Numbered from the stretch's first letter, positions 17,301-24,548 are shown. The stretch: DNA of 47,936 bases from Microbulbifer mangrovi (GCF_002009015.1 NZ_LZDE01000328.1:1-47936); one strand, 5' to 3'. Notes: generated from the letters alone by a model not told the origin. Numbers and translations: made by a program.

Positions 17301-20095
17301 TCGATAACGATGGCTTCAGCAACTATGAAGAACTGGTTGCCGGCACCGACATCGATGAAATCAGTGATTTCCCGGCAGGTGACCTGTATTACTCCATGGG
17401 CATCCAGTCCAACATTGCGTGGGGAGAAGGTGTTAGCTGGGCCGCCCAAGACAGCGGTCAAGACTGGAACTACCGTAGCTTCGCATCGTATGGCAATACC
17501 CCGCTGTTTATCGACAGCAATGGTGTTCAGACCATGCCTGCTGGAGCTCGAGGTGACTTCAATTCCGCAGAACGCTTTATTGATGTAACTGGCACCGATA
17601 ATGCATTCGTATCTACATATAACGGTTGGACCGGATGCCCTGAAGGTGAAGAAGACTGCGTTTCGCAGATCAACTTCGATGGAAACTTCTGGAGCCGCAG
17701 TGATGGTTCTGAAGGCATGGCCACTAGCGACCGCGGCCTGCTCTTCAATACCGAGCTCGTCGAGAACGGTGACCACACTCGTTACACCTGGACCACGTTC
17801 CGTGTGAAGAAGCCGGGCACGTTGACTGAAGCCGATGTGACTGGTGTATGGCACATCAGTAACTGGGGGCGCGAGTTCGAACGCGATGGCAGCTTTACTG
17901 AAGGCCACTACGTCGGCAACGCCGACTGGCAGTTCAACGGGGATGGTACCTGCCAGGCGGTAACCCAGTTTACATACCACGATGCCTGGACGTTCTTCGA
18001 TGGCCAGAATCTCGCACCGCAGGGTATTCAACAAGAAACTGGCCAAGACACCCTCGAAACCTGTAGCTACAGCGTGGACCCTGTACGCGGCCGCGTATTG
18101 GTTGACCTGAAACTGGCTGGTGACGACGAAGCAACGGTGGTTGAACTCCAGATCGACGCCGGTAAACAACGTATGGTTAACGTTTATACCGACGACGAAG
18201 AGTGGGGTGCGGGCGCCGGTATGGTAATGCTGGTCAAGAAAGGGGATGCCGCCGCTTACGCGAGTAATGCCGCCCTGAATGGCACCGTGTTCATGACGGG
18301 TGACTTGAGCTTCCTGGACTGGGGCGATGGTCAGCAATACCGCTCAACGGGCGCACGCGTGGCACGCACCATCATCGACTTTGAAGGCAATGGCCCCACC
18401 GATGGCGAAGGCTACAACGCCTGTACCTTGCAGCGTGTAGAGAAGTTCCAGGGCCACACCCTCGGCGGGTACATTGGTGCTGATGCTTGGCAGAACCCCT
18501 GGCAGTACAGCAGTGTCAGCTACCCGAGCCAGTGTCGCTATAAAGTGAACCTGGACGGTACTGTGGAGCTTGAACAAGGTGAACCGGATGGTCTGGTGAG
18601 CACGGTATTCCACCTGGATGCCAACGGCGAACTGCTAACGGCGACCTACATTGGCAACGGTTATTCCGAGCAGCTGATGGGGGTTGTACTGAGCGGCGCG
18701 GCCGAACCGGTGCCGTCCTCGATTCGCTTCACTGACTTCGGCTTCGAAGATACGGACGGTGACGGTATGTCCGATAGCTTCGAGATTACCTACGGTCTTG
18801 ACCTTAACGGTGATGACAGCACAGCAGACTTGGATGAGGACGGTCTCAGTAATCTCGAAGAGTTCGAAGCCGGCACTAACCCACTTGAAGCCGACACCGA
18901 CGGTGATGGCATGGGGGATGCATACGAAGTAGCAAATAACCTCGATCCGAAAGTTGACGACGCGGCGGCTGACGCTGATGAAGATGGCGCGACTAACTTG
19001 CAGGAGTTTGAGGCTGGGACGGACCCCTGGGACGCAGCTTCTTCCCCTCCGTCCGAGGAAAAAATGGCCGAAGATTTCAATGGTGACGGAAAGTCAGATA
19101 TTTTATTTTATAACCCCGATAGCCGATGGACCATGGTTTGGGAAATGGATGGTAATAACGTTATTAGATCACCGTGGGTTAAACAGTACGCTTCTGGCTG
19201 GGAAGTTGCCGGCAAAAGTGATTTTAATGGCGATGGGAAGACTGATATTCTTTGGAACAATCCTGAATCTAACTGGATAATGCTCTGGGAAATGGATGGT
19301 GCATCGGTCGCAAAAGCCCAGTGGGTCAAGTCTTACGGTGCAGGTTGGAATATCGTCGATGTGGCTGATTTTAATGCTGACGGAAAGTCTGATCTTCTTT
19401 GGAAAAACGATACGTTAAGTATGACGATGATTTGGCTGATGGACGGGTCGAAAGTAGTAGAGTCGTCCTGGGTTAAATCATACGGTTCTGAGTGGCAGAT
19501 TGAAGCAGTCACCGATTTTGGAGGCGATGGGAAAGCAGATATCTTATGGAAAAATCCATCACAAAAAATGACCATGATTTGGGAGATGGATGGGACCGAA
19601 GTAATCAAATCTGCTTGGCTGAAGCCATACTCCGCCGGCTGGGAAATCGTCAAAGTGGCAGATTTCAATGGCGATGGAAAGTCCGATATCCTTTGGAACA
19701 ACGACTCTCTACGGATGACGATGATTTGGGAGCTTGATGGTACTTCCGTAACTAAGTCTCCATGGGTTAGGCAGTACTCCGCCGGGTGGGGAGTTGTTGC
19801 AGTCGAAGATTTCAATGCTGACGGAAAGTCCGACATCCTGTGGATAAATAGGGAGACTCGAGAAACTGCTATTTGGCAAATGGATGGTGTTGTTGTCACC
19901 TCCGCACGTTGGCTGATGCGATACCCTCTTGGCTGGGACGTAGGTAAGGTTTCTGACTTCAATGGTAACGGTAGTGCCGATATCCTTTGGCAAAATCCAG
20001 AGACCCGATGGACGATGCTTTGGGAGATTGAATTAGGCGCAGTAAGTCGTTCTTCTTGGGTTGAGAGAATTGGGGCTGGATGGGAAATCCTTTAA
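8378..20095 (+). CDS. Giant secreted LRR / calcium-repeat / beta-propeller protein, candidate matrix protein
   Basis: The chosen start at 8378 gives 3905 residues beginning with a Sec signal peptide (MNTSKNLILPLAVIASLFGS). The in-frame start at 8294 would bury it. Domains in order: leucine-rich repeats of internalin type (about 30-285, ending near 9230); an Ig-like stretch (to about 540); a second leucine-rich block with repeated NxISDISPLA motifs (about 545-880); another Ig-like stretch. Thrombospondin-3-like aspartate-rich calcium repeats (DTDGDGLTD type) begin at residues 1005, 1458, 1943, 2428 and 2898 and near 3460. The first four of these are each followed by a 350-400-residue module I do not recognise, and the fifth by a different unknown region. 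Seven 49-residue FG-GAP/VCBS-like repeats end the protein (3563-3905). No RTX nonapeptide repeats, LPxTG, PEP-CTERM or type I secretion signal is seen, so export by Sec and perhaps type II secretion is inferred. Base composition differs between the ends and the centre. Confidence 0.88.
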   Translation: MNTSKNLILPLAVIASLFGSAAQATEIEDLSFTDANLEACVDEMAVNYGWSDISEFTLLYCDGREISDLGGIEQLTELFDVGLSWNSLVNYSELSSLANLNYLNMDGVQGFDVTVLEPLNSLRGLSIGDSKLDDDGLATLSNYTFFSNLEWLGIWGNRVTDLGPVSSISGLSHIDFGGNPVSDLSPLSGLPLGGVTFWGTRVSDLSPLMGMQTLDAIYAPSTWIKDLPDAVGAGFSDLGEAFPALVDLTLDQNGLEDDDLSEIAQITTLQYLRLESNLFTPGGTEENALIAAVSDYSGSQLPVQLDQASFSPSGSINADDGDHEIFFTVTGSAIDGSPISSSCLDLRSPSGSAAAGYCDSWNGSSGGSAWISTYAERGDWVLYGNVCIDGGDCYEVTKPQLEVMGFEAILTVEGTGPVDIDAPYVSNLAFSQVEVDLDAAPNGYVAVSVDLVLEDGDGSGVQGGWIEIHHENWESDSKYVNFSAGQTQATLIFHSNDAAGKWLVNYIAADDYANNHLHIDGGQLQAQGFPIEINVANGNPGPIDIYSLSFSDPDLQSCVQNLGATYVHEVSWLGCNNGDIEDLAGIGQLFVLESLDLNNGGSYSDLSELAQLPVLTDLHLSGASVSDLSPLTGMPIHSLNIGWNPVADHSPLGSMSALQNLWADGSGMSVLPEFSAPQLLNILQVGYNSFSDLEATQSKLATYTELQELGIGSTGISDLTFLEGYNKLRYLNAWENGISDISPLASLSTLSGVWLSGNNISDISALANSPLDYEVYLQHNNISDLSPLAGKTNLSYLEVSANRVEDISILPTLVNLYDFRAYENLISEIPDLSGMNNLKGIDLTHNAITDITALAAIENWEWVYLYGNAIPESQLGLVSANDYQNDAGRPEITALTIDPATIDLTNGDAQASVLFSTADQDNIFYSNVSIHFSPEDSESHSLYLEGSNTEGQLYVPDWALLGEWDVWVDFAHSNGNYDVRGPALAAMGFNSKVTTSATYIDPNIDTDGDGLTDEFEIKNGFDPEYAGDAHEDDDNDGFSNLHETMVGTDRGDEFSVPAAMSNPGEGRYLLGDLGNFASNAYVLDLAGDGVGNDDEGRFAKHNGSAHFTWVYENNAISAVNSGSYVSRDDWFVAELGYGTQVEEWVDNISVFEAQAGSNPVWKLVISGRQTYPNESLEDKHFTYVYEHQVMGSGSINSPSISSGTFTTHIGLDNGYALDPNWLTYPGEVVLNGDNTGHFVIPTELGGISNQPMTWGTLVDGTLVADYSGDNARSTTYFIETFGKGIKTVVIHEFDSAAPGLSGSATARQSMWQEVVISALDSSDVVGRLENAPEGDSSGSSTFALIFNEGGTGYQEFFFDGLWNRGAPFGWEINGNEVIAHYYRDENWSYYAESDCQGAVECHEYRQRFIEFNDAEDTSGDGENDRFYITIRQGFAYYCGGQLCDWQGYVGQFNRAEQDSDGDGIPDEWESANGLDPYNGNDAWDDLDGDGLPNLDEYLAGTNPHVTDTDADGLSDGEEWNSGLDALNSNIGADQDNDGYLDIHEIKVGTDPNYDGSTPAALADPGTGEFMFTNLGRFLNGSVGGLLDLESGGASRLSASSADIFGSWQYAGTHLELDLSGYLSYEGMVWNNALQAEVLQQIIYDTAYYFEFDQGDGNITWKEVIVGRLHYPNGELADAGYTSELDRNVLTTGNLFDPGISEGEYATRVFDASGAVDPSFPFGPTRLNLSADAASSSDSLNGRTDLDWSVDGNGTLLLDYGNGDSIEYRFIEVTGNSRTALAVYHIDGQRFASSVLFHNHASLGLSEQDVAGLYVSDGRDDLSGEPGFGLEFADDGQAYHLYWDGSQWNRYGWSYTWSLQGDTIIAQAWYDIDNWQVYNESTCGGTGVTCVLWRERQFTINDIAGDEIYFSNYQVFDNEFDGTFDNNYWSGYVSIFQKYVQVLDSDGDGLPDDWETANGLDPHNGDDAWEDFDADGLLNIDEYYAGTNPGVSDTDADGLSDGEEWNIGLDPLASNLDADQDNDGFLDLHEVKLGSDPYDGGSNPAALADPGTGEFMFTNYGGFLNANVGGLLNLETDGSSRLSGRTTDMFGTWVYQGSHLEVDLGAFLAVDTTVWSNALQAEVQMQTFYDKAYFFAFDQGDGNTTWKQVVVGRVHYPNGELPDEGYSSEWDHNVISSAELYDPELTEGVYATTALDASGVIDPAFKLGPTRLTLSASSSSSEDSLNGRTDLDWSLDTIGTLTVDYGNGTFTEYRFTEPMGNSLSALAVYYVDGQRFASGTLFHNHVDLGLTEQDVAGQYVYDGREDPSGEPQFGLEFADDGQAYHLSWDGSDWVRGGWAYSWTLQGETLVARAWYDLDNFIITGDANCGGSSNNCVLWRERQFTINDIAGEEVYFTNFQILDNELDGTFDNNYWSGYVSIFQKVVPPGDFDNDGIYDEDDLDDDNDGLTDQFEIDNGLNPQDANDAFGDNDGDGFSNLHEAVVGSDMNVSSSMPLVMSNPGAGRFLLTNEGGFFNGSGGNVIDLEGDGVGADDQGRMAFVDGSAMFTWEYTSNAISGTNNGGYVNRDWWWVDQIGMADEIERYVDNVFIYLQSDSGEFPVWKVVVTGHRTYVSGQLADEPFVNVYEAQMVGSGSVSGDAPAISPGFYATQVGLSEHDNINPLMLFVATGVELFEDGTGVVEVDSEISGNGNVYVDWTVEGDGSLRLDDQNSDARITIYFVETFGKGTKTVVFQEYDTASGIWGRAAANDSMWQQEQVSALSEADVIGTFVDVPESTPDGVNGFALQFAPGGVGSQGNWDPNDGYVNYVPFAWHLDANAVVIEYYADEYGNRYDVADCYGEPSCAMYRKREFIIHDLEDRDENGFSDRHYVSIRQAFDRCGSGTVCDWQGYVSQFDRVEDADNDGLPDAWEAANGLNPTDAGDAYGDSDGDTLDNMSEFANGTSPTAADTDDDGIDDNIELNAGLNPLDPTDALADFDNDGFSNYEELVAGTDIDEISDFPAGDLYYSMGIQSNIAWGEGVSWAAQDSGQDWNYRSFASYGNTPLFIDSNGVQTMPAGARGDFNSAERFIDVTGTDNAFVSTYNGWTGCPEGEEDCVSQINFDGNFWSRSDGSEGMATSDRGLLFNTELVENGDHTRYTWTTFRVKKPGTLTEADVTGVWHISNWGREFERDGSFTEGHYVGNADWQFNGDGTCQAVTQFTYHDAWTFFDGQNLAPQGIQQETGQDTLETCSYSVDPVRGRVLVDLKLAGDDEATVVELQIDAGKQRMVNVYTDDEEWGAGAGMVMLVKKGDAAAYASNAALNGTVFMTGDLSFLDWGDGQQYRSTGARVARTIIDFEGNGPTDGEGYNACTLQRVEKFQGHTLGGYIGADAWQNPWQYSSVSYPSQCRYKVNLDGTVELEQGEPDGLVSTVFHLDANGELLTATYIGNGYSEQLMGVVLSGAAEPVPSSIRFTDFGFEDTDGDGMSDSFEITYGLDLNGDDSTADLDEDGLSNLEEFEAGTNPLEADTDGDGMGDAYEVANNLDPKVDDAAADADEDGATNLQEFEAGTDPWDAASSPPSEEKMAEDFNGDGKSDILFYNPDSRWTMVWEMDGNNVIRSPWVKQYASGWEVAGKSDFNGDGKTDILWNNPESNWIMLWEMDGASVAKAQWVKSYGAGWNIVDVADFNADGKSDLLWKNDTLSMTMIWLMDGSKVVESSWVKSYGSEWQIEAVTDFGGDGKADILWKNPSQKMTMIWEMDGTEVIKSAWLKPYSAGWEIVKVADFNGDGKSDILWNNDSLRMTMIWELDGTSVTKSPWVRQYSAGWGVVAVEDFNADGKSDILWINRETRETAIWQMDGVVVTSARWLMRYPLGWDVGKVSDFNGNGSADILWQNPETRWTMLWEIELGAVSRSSWVERIGAGWEIL
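12749..15658 (+). repeat. Two tandem 1455-bp coding units inside the giant gene
   Basis: The aspartate-rich repeat plus the following module forms a unit that begins at 12749 and again at 14204, with the next aspartate block beginning at 15659. Both intervals are exactly 1455 bp (485 codons). The copies share long stretches of protein, for example TGEFMFTN, DSLNGRTDLDWS, CVLWRERQFTINDIAG and NNYWSGYVSIFQK, but differ at many bases, so the duplication is not recent. Confidence 0.85.
19073..20092 (+). repeat. Seven phased 147-bp FG-GAP/VCBS-type repeats
   Basis: The calcium-binding core (DFNGDGKSDIL or close variants) begins at 19073, 19220, 19367, 19514, 19661, 19808 and 19955, a period of exactly 147 bp (49 residues). 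Each repeat continues with a W-x-M-D-G turn and a W(V/L)-x-x-Y-x-x-G-W stretch. The last repeat ends at GWEIL, just where an eighth core would start, so the array forms seven complete blades. Confidence 0.9.
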
Positions 20096-20117
20096 TTAAA
20101 TAAAATGGTTTCTCAGG

Positions 20118-20145
20118 GAGCGCCTTCGGGGCGCTCTTGTTTTCT
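20118..20145 (+). terminator. Terminator after the giant gene
   Basis: GAGCGCC (20118-20124) and GGCGCTC pair around a TTCGG loop, followed by the T-rich stretch TTGTTTT. It lies 22 bases after the stop codon. The AT-rich bases from 20146 to 20394 then hold no gene and probably carry the promoter of the polysaccharide locus. Confidence 0.8.
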
Positions 20146-20394
20146 GCTTGTTGCTCGAGAAATTGATAAATTGTGTGGCGTTTCAAATGATAAATGCTTG
20201 CTTGATTTGTAAGTTTTTAAGTGTTTAATTTTGGCTGGTTTTTCCATTTGGGGGCTTATCCTTATCGTCTGCTAATTACAGTAGACTTCATTTCGAATTA
20301 TTTTCTTGATTCATTTTTTTATCTTAATTCCCTATTCTTTAGGTGAAATTTTCCGTTACTTGGTTGGTTGATAGTTTGTGGTTGTGGTGATTTG

Positions 20395-21378
20395 GTGATT
20401 AAAGTCCGCGATAAATCTTTAGATGGTTTCCGTGGGATAGCGTGTATCATTGTTATGATCTCCCACGTAGGGCACGCGGAAATTATAGGGCGGTGGGCCG
20501 TAGGTATCGGTAAATATGGAGTTGCCATATTTTTCGTCCTTAGCGCATATTTAATGTGTTATATGGCGGATAAGGCTTTACCCGAGAGGAGTAATTACTG
20601 GCTGTCTTACCTTAAGTCCAGGTTTTTTAGAATATTTCCGTTGTATTTTGTTGTTTGCTCACTCTTTCTTGTCGGCGGATACTTTTCCGGCTTATTCGAA
20701 TTTGGAGTCGCCGACTACCTTTCAAATATCTTCCTCATAGATGGGTACAGACACCTATGGGCGATTCCTGTCGAGTTTAAATTTTATCTTGTCTTTCCGT
20801 TATTGTTCATGATTGCCTGGGGTATGGACGAAAAAGGAAGAATTAAGGCCTTGGGTTGGCTATGGCTTTCTAGCTTTTTAATTTCATTTTTCGGCATATG
20901 GGATAATGTTAGCTTACTGAAGTATCTGAATTTGTTTGTGGCCGGTATGATTGCCTATACATTGTCGGGCCACCTAAGCGTAATGGATGTTTTGACAAGC
21001 AATAAGAAGAAAATATATTTGATCGTTACTTTACTATTTTTCGTAAGTAATCCGGCAGTATTTTCAGTTTTATTCTTCCCAGTGAAATTTGATTTTCTTC
21101 ATGATTACTTATTTGTCTTCGGTGTGGCTGCTGCTTTATTGATTTTGTTGATTAGGTGCGATAAGCGGCTGAAAGTAATGCTTGAGAACAACCTTCTAGT
21201 TTTCATCGGGAGTCGCAGCTATAGCCTTTATCTTCTCCATCCCTTTGTGCTTTATGCAGTAAAGCAGGCGAAGCTGGGATGGTTTTCCCTGATCGTTTTT
21301 ATCTTGGTGGTGCTAGCCGTTTCAGAAGTGACGTATAAAAAGGTGGAAATACCGTTTATGAGGTTTGCGAAATCATGA
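20395..21378 (+). CDS. Acyltransferase 3 family membrane protein (polysaccharide O-acylation)
   Basis: The protein has about 327 residues and roughly ten membrane segments. The family signature sits at the N-terminus: SLDGFRGIACIIVMISHVGH, with the catalytic-type His in ISH, followed by AIFFVLSAYLM and later the IPVEFKFYLVFPLLF segment. Members transfer acetyl or other acyl groups to sugars during lipopolysaccharide and exopolysaccharide synthesis. No ATG lies near the expected start. I chose GTG at 20395 because it gives the usual short lead before SLDGFRG and has a weak GGTGA upstream. TTG at 20368 would add nine cysteine-containing residues. It is the first gene of the AT-rich exopolysaccharide part and overlaps the next gene by ATGA. 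Confidence 0.85.
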   Translation: MIKVRDKSLDGFRGIACIIVMISHVGHAEIIGRWAVGIGKYGVAIFFVLSAYLMCYMADKALPERSNYWLSYLKSRFFRIFPLYFVVCSLFLVGGYFSGLFEFGVADYLSNIFLIDGYRHLWAIPVEFKFYLVFPLLFMIAWGMDEKGRIKALGWLWLSSFLISFFGIWDNVSLLKYLNLFVAGMIAYTLSGHLSVMDVLTSNKKKIYLIVTLLFFVSNPAVFSVLFFPVKFDFLHDYLFVFGVAAALLILLIRCDKRLKVMLENNLLVFIGSRSYSLYLLHPFVLYAVKQAKLGWFSLIVFILVVLAVSEVTYKKVEIPFMRFAKS

Positions 21379-22268
21379 TATTTATAACTGGATTTCCGCG
21401 GTCAGGAACTTCACTCCTTTCTACCTTAGTTGACCGGCATTCAAAAGTTTGTGTGCCACCGGAAACGAGATATTTTGAAGAGGTTTATCGAGGGCAATCT
21501 AGTGAATCCATTGAATATCTATACAGTGCGATTTCACGAAATAAGCGAATAAGTGATTTGGAACTCGATCTAACACAGCTTCAGATTCTCTCGCGTGTAG
21601 GGGGCGAGCAATGTGTTTTTTCCCTATTCGAATTGTTGATGAATATGTACGCACGGAAATGTGAGAAGAGCTTAGTTTGCGAGAAAAGTCCGGTCCATGC
21701 CAACTATATTTCTCTGTTGTTGGAACAATATTCCGAAAGCAAATTTATTTATATATTAAGGGATCCCAGAGATAGTATAGCTTCACTTTTAGAGGTTCCA
21801 TGGTCGCACAATTCTATTTTGCGCCACTCGCGTGAATGGTCATACCGTTTTAAAACGGTCTTGCACTTATTAGAAAAATGGCCAGAGAGAATTTTGCTGA
21901 TTAAGTATGAAGACTTGGTTGTTGATCAGCAGAAGGTTCTTGCTGATGTGATGTCTTTCATCGGAGTAGAGATTGAAAAAGAGCAATTCATCCCATCTGC
22001 TCGCTCCGGTACACACAGGGAGTGGGAGGACCAGTGGAAGGGAAATGTGAATAAGGCTGTTTCTACAGATAGTGTAGGTAAGTGGAGAAATAAGCTTTCT
22101 CCGTTACAGGCTGATGTGGTCAACTCAATATTAAGTAAATATCTAATAACGTATGGATATGAAACTTATATGCCTTCACCTGTCTACAAGCTTCTTGCTA
22201 TTACTAAATTTTTGGAAACCAGCAGTTATGTTAGGCTGAGGCGAGCTATAAAAAATGCGTTCTCTTAA
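21375..22268 (+). CDS. Sulfotransferase family protein (first copy)
   Basis: The 297-residue protein carries both nucleotide-binding motifs of PAPS-dependent sulfotransferases. The 5'-phosphosulfate loop is GFPRSGTSLLS at residues 5-15, and the 3'-phosphate motif is LRDPRDSIASL near residue 127. The C-terminal part has the usual KYEDLV stretch. Such enzymes move sulfate from PAPS to hydroxyl groups. Set among glycosyltransferases and polymer-assembly genes, the likely acceptor is the repeat unit of the exopolysaccharide (inference). The start overlaps the preceding stop by 4 bases and the gene's own end overlaps the following start by 14 bases, so the genes are tightly coupled. Confidence 0.86.
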   Translation: MIFITGFPRSGTSLLSTLVDRHSKVCVPPETRYFEEVYRGQSSESIEYLYSAISRNKRISDLELDLTQLQILSRVGGEQCVFSLFELLMNMYARKCEKSLVCEKSPVHANYISLLLEQYSESKFIYILRDPRDSIASLLEVPWSHNSILRHSREWSYRFKTVLHLLEKWPERILLIKYEDLVVDQQKVLADVMSFIGVEIEKEQFIPSARSGTHREWEDQWKGNVNKAVSTDSVGKWRNKLSPLQADVVNSILSKYLITYGYETYMPSPVYKLLAITKFLETSSYVRLRRAIKNAFS

Positions 22269-23553
22269 CCTAAGATCTCCTATATTTCAAGCTCTTATCT
22301 TGCTTATGCCTTTCTCATTTGTTATTGGTTTTGTTCCCCAGATGTTGTTTGGGGTTACCGTTATGACAAGTGTTTTTGAGAACCTCCTGAAATTTTTTTT
22401 TATCGGGTTGGCTATTCTTTTCTTAATTTTACGTATCGATTCTTTATCAATCAAGAAGGCTCATTTCTATTGGTTGATATTGTTTTCAGTATATTATCTG
22501 TTTTATTTGTTCTCAGCGTTAATTTGGGGGGTTCAGGAGTTTGGAGCTTTTGGCGACAAGTCGAGCAATGTGATTGGTGAGATTTTCAGGCTGAGTTCTT
22601 TTCTATTGATATTGCTTTCGATTTCTAGCTTTAGATTGGAGTATTTTAATGCTTCGCTCCTTCTATATGGCTTTGTATTATTAGGGTATGCCTTTTCTTT
22701 GGCGGCCATATATCACGCTTTTACCGGTGTTGCGGGTAACGAGGGACGTTATGTTTCGGGCATACTGCGCGCGGGATCAGATGTTATGGACTCGAACGCT
22801 CTCGGAGCACTCTTGAATTTGTTTGTTGTTCTGGCTGCCTCTTTGCTAATTTATTTTAGGTTTAGAGTAGAATATTTTGTATTGTTTATATTGTCCGTTT
22901 CGGCGAGGTTTTTAACTTTTTCGACCGGGTCGCTTATAGCTATGCTCATTTGCTTACTTTTCATGACGGCCTTGTATCTGAAGTGGGCTTCACCACGGAA
23001 AAGGTCGATTTTCTTAGCCGTTATGATACCGTCATTTTTCTTGTTAATACTATATGCTGTAGAGTCAGAAATATTCGAAGTGCTATTTTATCGAGCGTTT
23101 TTGTCTGATGAGTACATATATCAAGCATCAATAGGCTCGCGATTCGAACAGTACACTGGAGCCTTGTCGTATTTAGCGAATAACCCTAATGTACTTTTTT
23201 TAGGTGCCGGAGCGTCATATGTTCCGTATATCACAGGGACGGGCTATGACATACATAATTCATTGCTCAGAGTCCTCTTGGTGGGGGGCGTAGTCCCTTT
23301 CCTGGCTTACGGGCTTATAGTTAGTGTGGCTCTAAAAAAATCTCTCGCAGTGATTTTTTCTTGGTGGCAGAAAGGCCCTGTAACGAGTGTTGCATTCACA
23401 GGTGTGAACCAAGCTAATATATTTCCTGTAATTCAGTTGGGTATTTCTCTTTCGTTTCTGGGGTGGTTTCTTCAGGCGATGACGTTGCCCGCAGACTCTT
23501 CGTATATCTTTTTGATCTACTTTTCAATGTATTTACTTTTTTCGAGAAAATAG
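22255..23553 (+). CDS. Wzy-like O-antigen/exopolysaccharide polymerase
   Basis: This 432-residue integral membrane protein has about ten to twelve hydrophobic segments and low overall conservation, as usual for Wzy polymerases. A large loop in the second half contains GSRFEQYTGALSYL, LFLGAGASYVPY and the HNSLLRVLLVGG stretch, matching the O-antigen ligase/polymerase domain layout (G-x-G, then H-N before a membrane segment). It would join repeat units on undecaprenyl diphosphate in the periplasm after flipping by the Wzx-like protein at 26461. The reading frame begins inside the 3' end of the sulfotransferase gene. Confidence 0.78.
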   Translation: MRSLNLRSPIFQALILLMPFSFVIGFVPQMLFGVTVMTSVFENLLKFFFIGLAILFLILRIDSLSIKKAHFYWLILFSVYYLFYLFSALIWGVQEFGAFGDKSSNVIGEIFRLSSFLLILLSISSFRLEYFNASLLLYGFVLLGYAFSLAAIYHAFTGVAGNEGRYVSGILRAGSDVMDSNALGALLNLFVVLAASLLIYFRFRVEYFVLFILSVSARFLTFSTGSLIAMLICLLFMTALYLKWASPRKRSIFLAVMIPSFFLLILYAVESEIFEVLFYRAFLSDEYIYQASIGSRFEQYTGALSYLANNPNVLFLGAGASYVPYITGTGYDIHNSLLRVLLVGGVVPFLAYGLIVSVALKKSLAVIFSWWQKGPVTSVAFTGVNQANIFPVIQLGISLSFLGWFLQAMTLPADSSYIFLIYFSMYLLFSRK

Positions 23554-23564
23554 CAGGTGCCCAT

Positions 23565-24548
23565 ATGTTTTTTTTGATTGGCGCTCCTAGAAGCGGCACA
23601 AAACTGCTTCGTGAATGTTTGAATGCGAATGGCGGGATTTTTATTCCTCCCGCAGAGACAGAGTTTTATATTTCCTTTAAGAAAAACTTTACAAAAGTCT
23701 CTACGAGGAACCTTAAAGACCAGGTTGATTTTTTATATCGCTTTGTTTGTCAAACTCCTTACGCAACCTTCTTGAAATTAGAAAGCAATCATAGAGTCTG
23801 TCGTGATTCTTGGGTGCGCTATTTAACTGAAGATTGGATCGGTGATGTCAATGTTCAAGCGCACTTCGAAGCTCTACTTTACGCGTCACAATTCGATCCG
23901 TCTCAAAAGGTATTGCTAGGTGATAAATCTCCGAGCTATATGCAGGTAGTAGATGTTCTGCTTTCGGATTTCGAAGATGCGAAGTTTATATTTATATGTC
24001 GTGACCCCAGAGACGTTGTTTTGTCTAGTTCTAGAGCTTGGGGTAAGAGTAAAATTCGGACGGCGAAAAAGTGGGCCGCGCTTAACGCAGGTTTGCCAGC
24101 TTTAATATCGAAATGTAATTCAAACATCCATCTTGTCAAATATGAGAATTTGATTAGTAATCCAGATAAAACAGTTGAGAGTGTGGTGCAGTTCCTTGGC
24201 GTTCCCTATGATGATGCCTGGCACAAGCGGTTGGGGATTACGGAAAACCTAGGTGGTGCAAAAGGTCGAAGAGGAATTTTTAAGCCCGAACAATATTTCC
24301 ACCACCCCAAAAACTATATAATTGACGGGCTCACAGCAGATGTGGCTAGCCAGTTGCGATATCATATTGATTCGAATTTTTCTCAGCGAATTATATCGAA
24401 GCTTTTCTATAGTGTTTTATCTTTCCCCTTAGCCTTCTTTGATATTTTCAGAATGTTTTACTTTGATGTTAGAAAAATGGGGCTCTGGTCTGGCGTTAAA
24501 TTCCGAGTGTCGTACTATCTGAATTCTGGAAAAGTGGGAGGCGGATGA
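23565..24548 (+). CDS. Sulfotransferase family protein (second copy)
   Basis: Start 23565 is preferred: an AGGTG ribosome binding sequence lies just upstream and the protein then opens directly with the PAPS-binding loop (GAPRSGTKLLRE, residues 6-17). An earlier in-frame start at 23463 lies inside the polymerase gene. The protein has 327 residues, with the 3'-phosphate motif ICRDPRDVVLSSSR near residue 144 and a KYENLI stretch after it. It is clearly related to, but quite different from, the sulfotransferase at 21375, so the two probably act on different sugar positions. The C-terminal 50 residues are hydrophobic and may sit on the membrane. The gene overlaps the following GT4 gene by 4 bases. 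Confidence 0.86.
   Translation: MFFLIGAPRSGTKLLRECLNANGGIFIPPAETEFYISFKKNFTKVSTRNLKDQVDFLYRFVCQTPYATFLKLESNHRVCRDSWVRYLTEDWIGDVNVQAHFEALLYASQFDPSQKVLLGDKSPSYMQVVDVLLSDFEDAKFIFICRDPRDVVLSSSRAWGKSKIRTAKKWAALNAGLPALISKCNSNIHLVKYENLISNPDKTVESVVQFLGVPYDDAWHKRLGITENLGGAKGRRGIFKPEQYFHHPKNYIIDGLTADVASQLRYHIDSNFSQRIISKLFYSVLSFPLAFFDIFRMFYFDVRKMGLWSGVKFRVSYYLNSGKVGGG

Noticed and set aside
23463-23564. Upstream start for the second sulfotransferase
   Set aside because: The extra 34 residues lie within the polymerase gene and precede the PAPS loop, which normally stands at the N-terminus; the start at 23565 has a good ribosome binding site.
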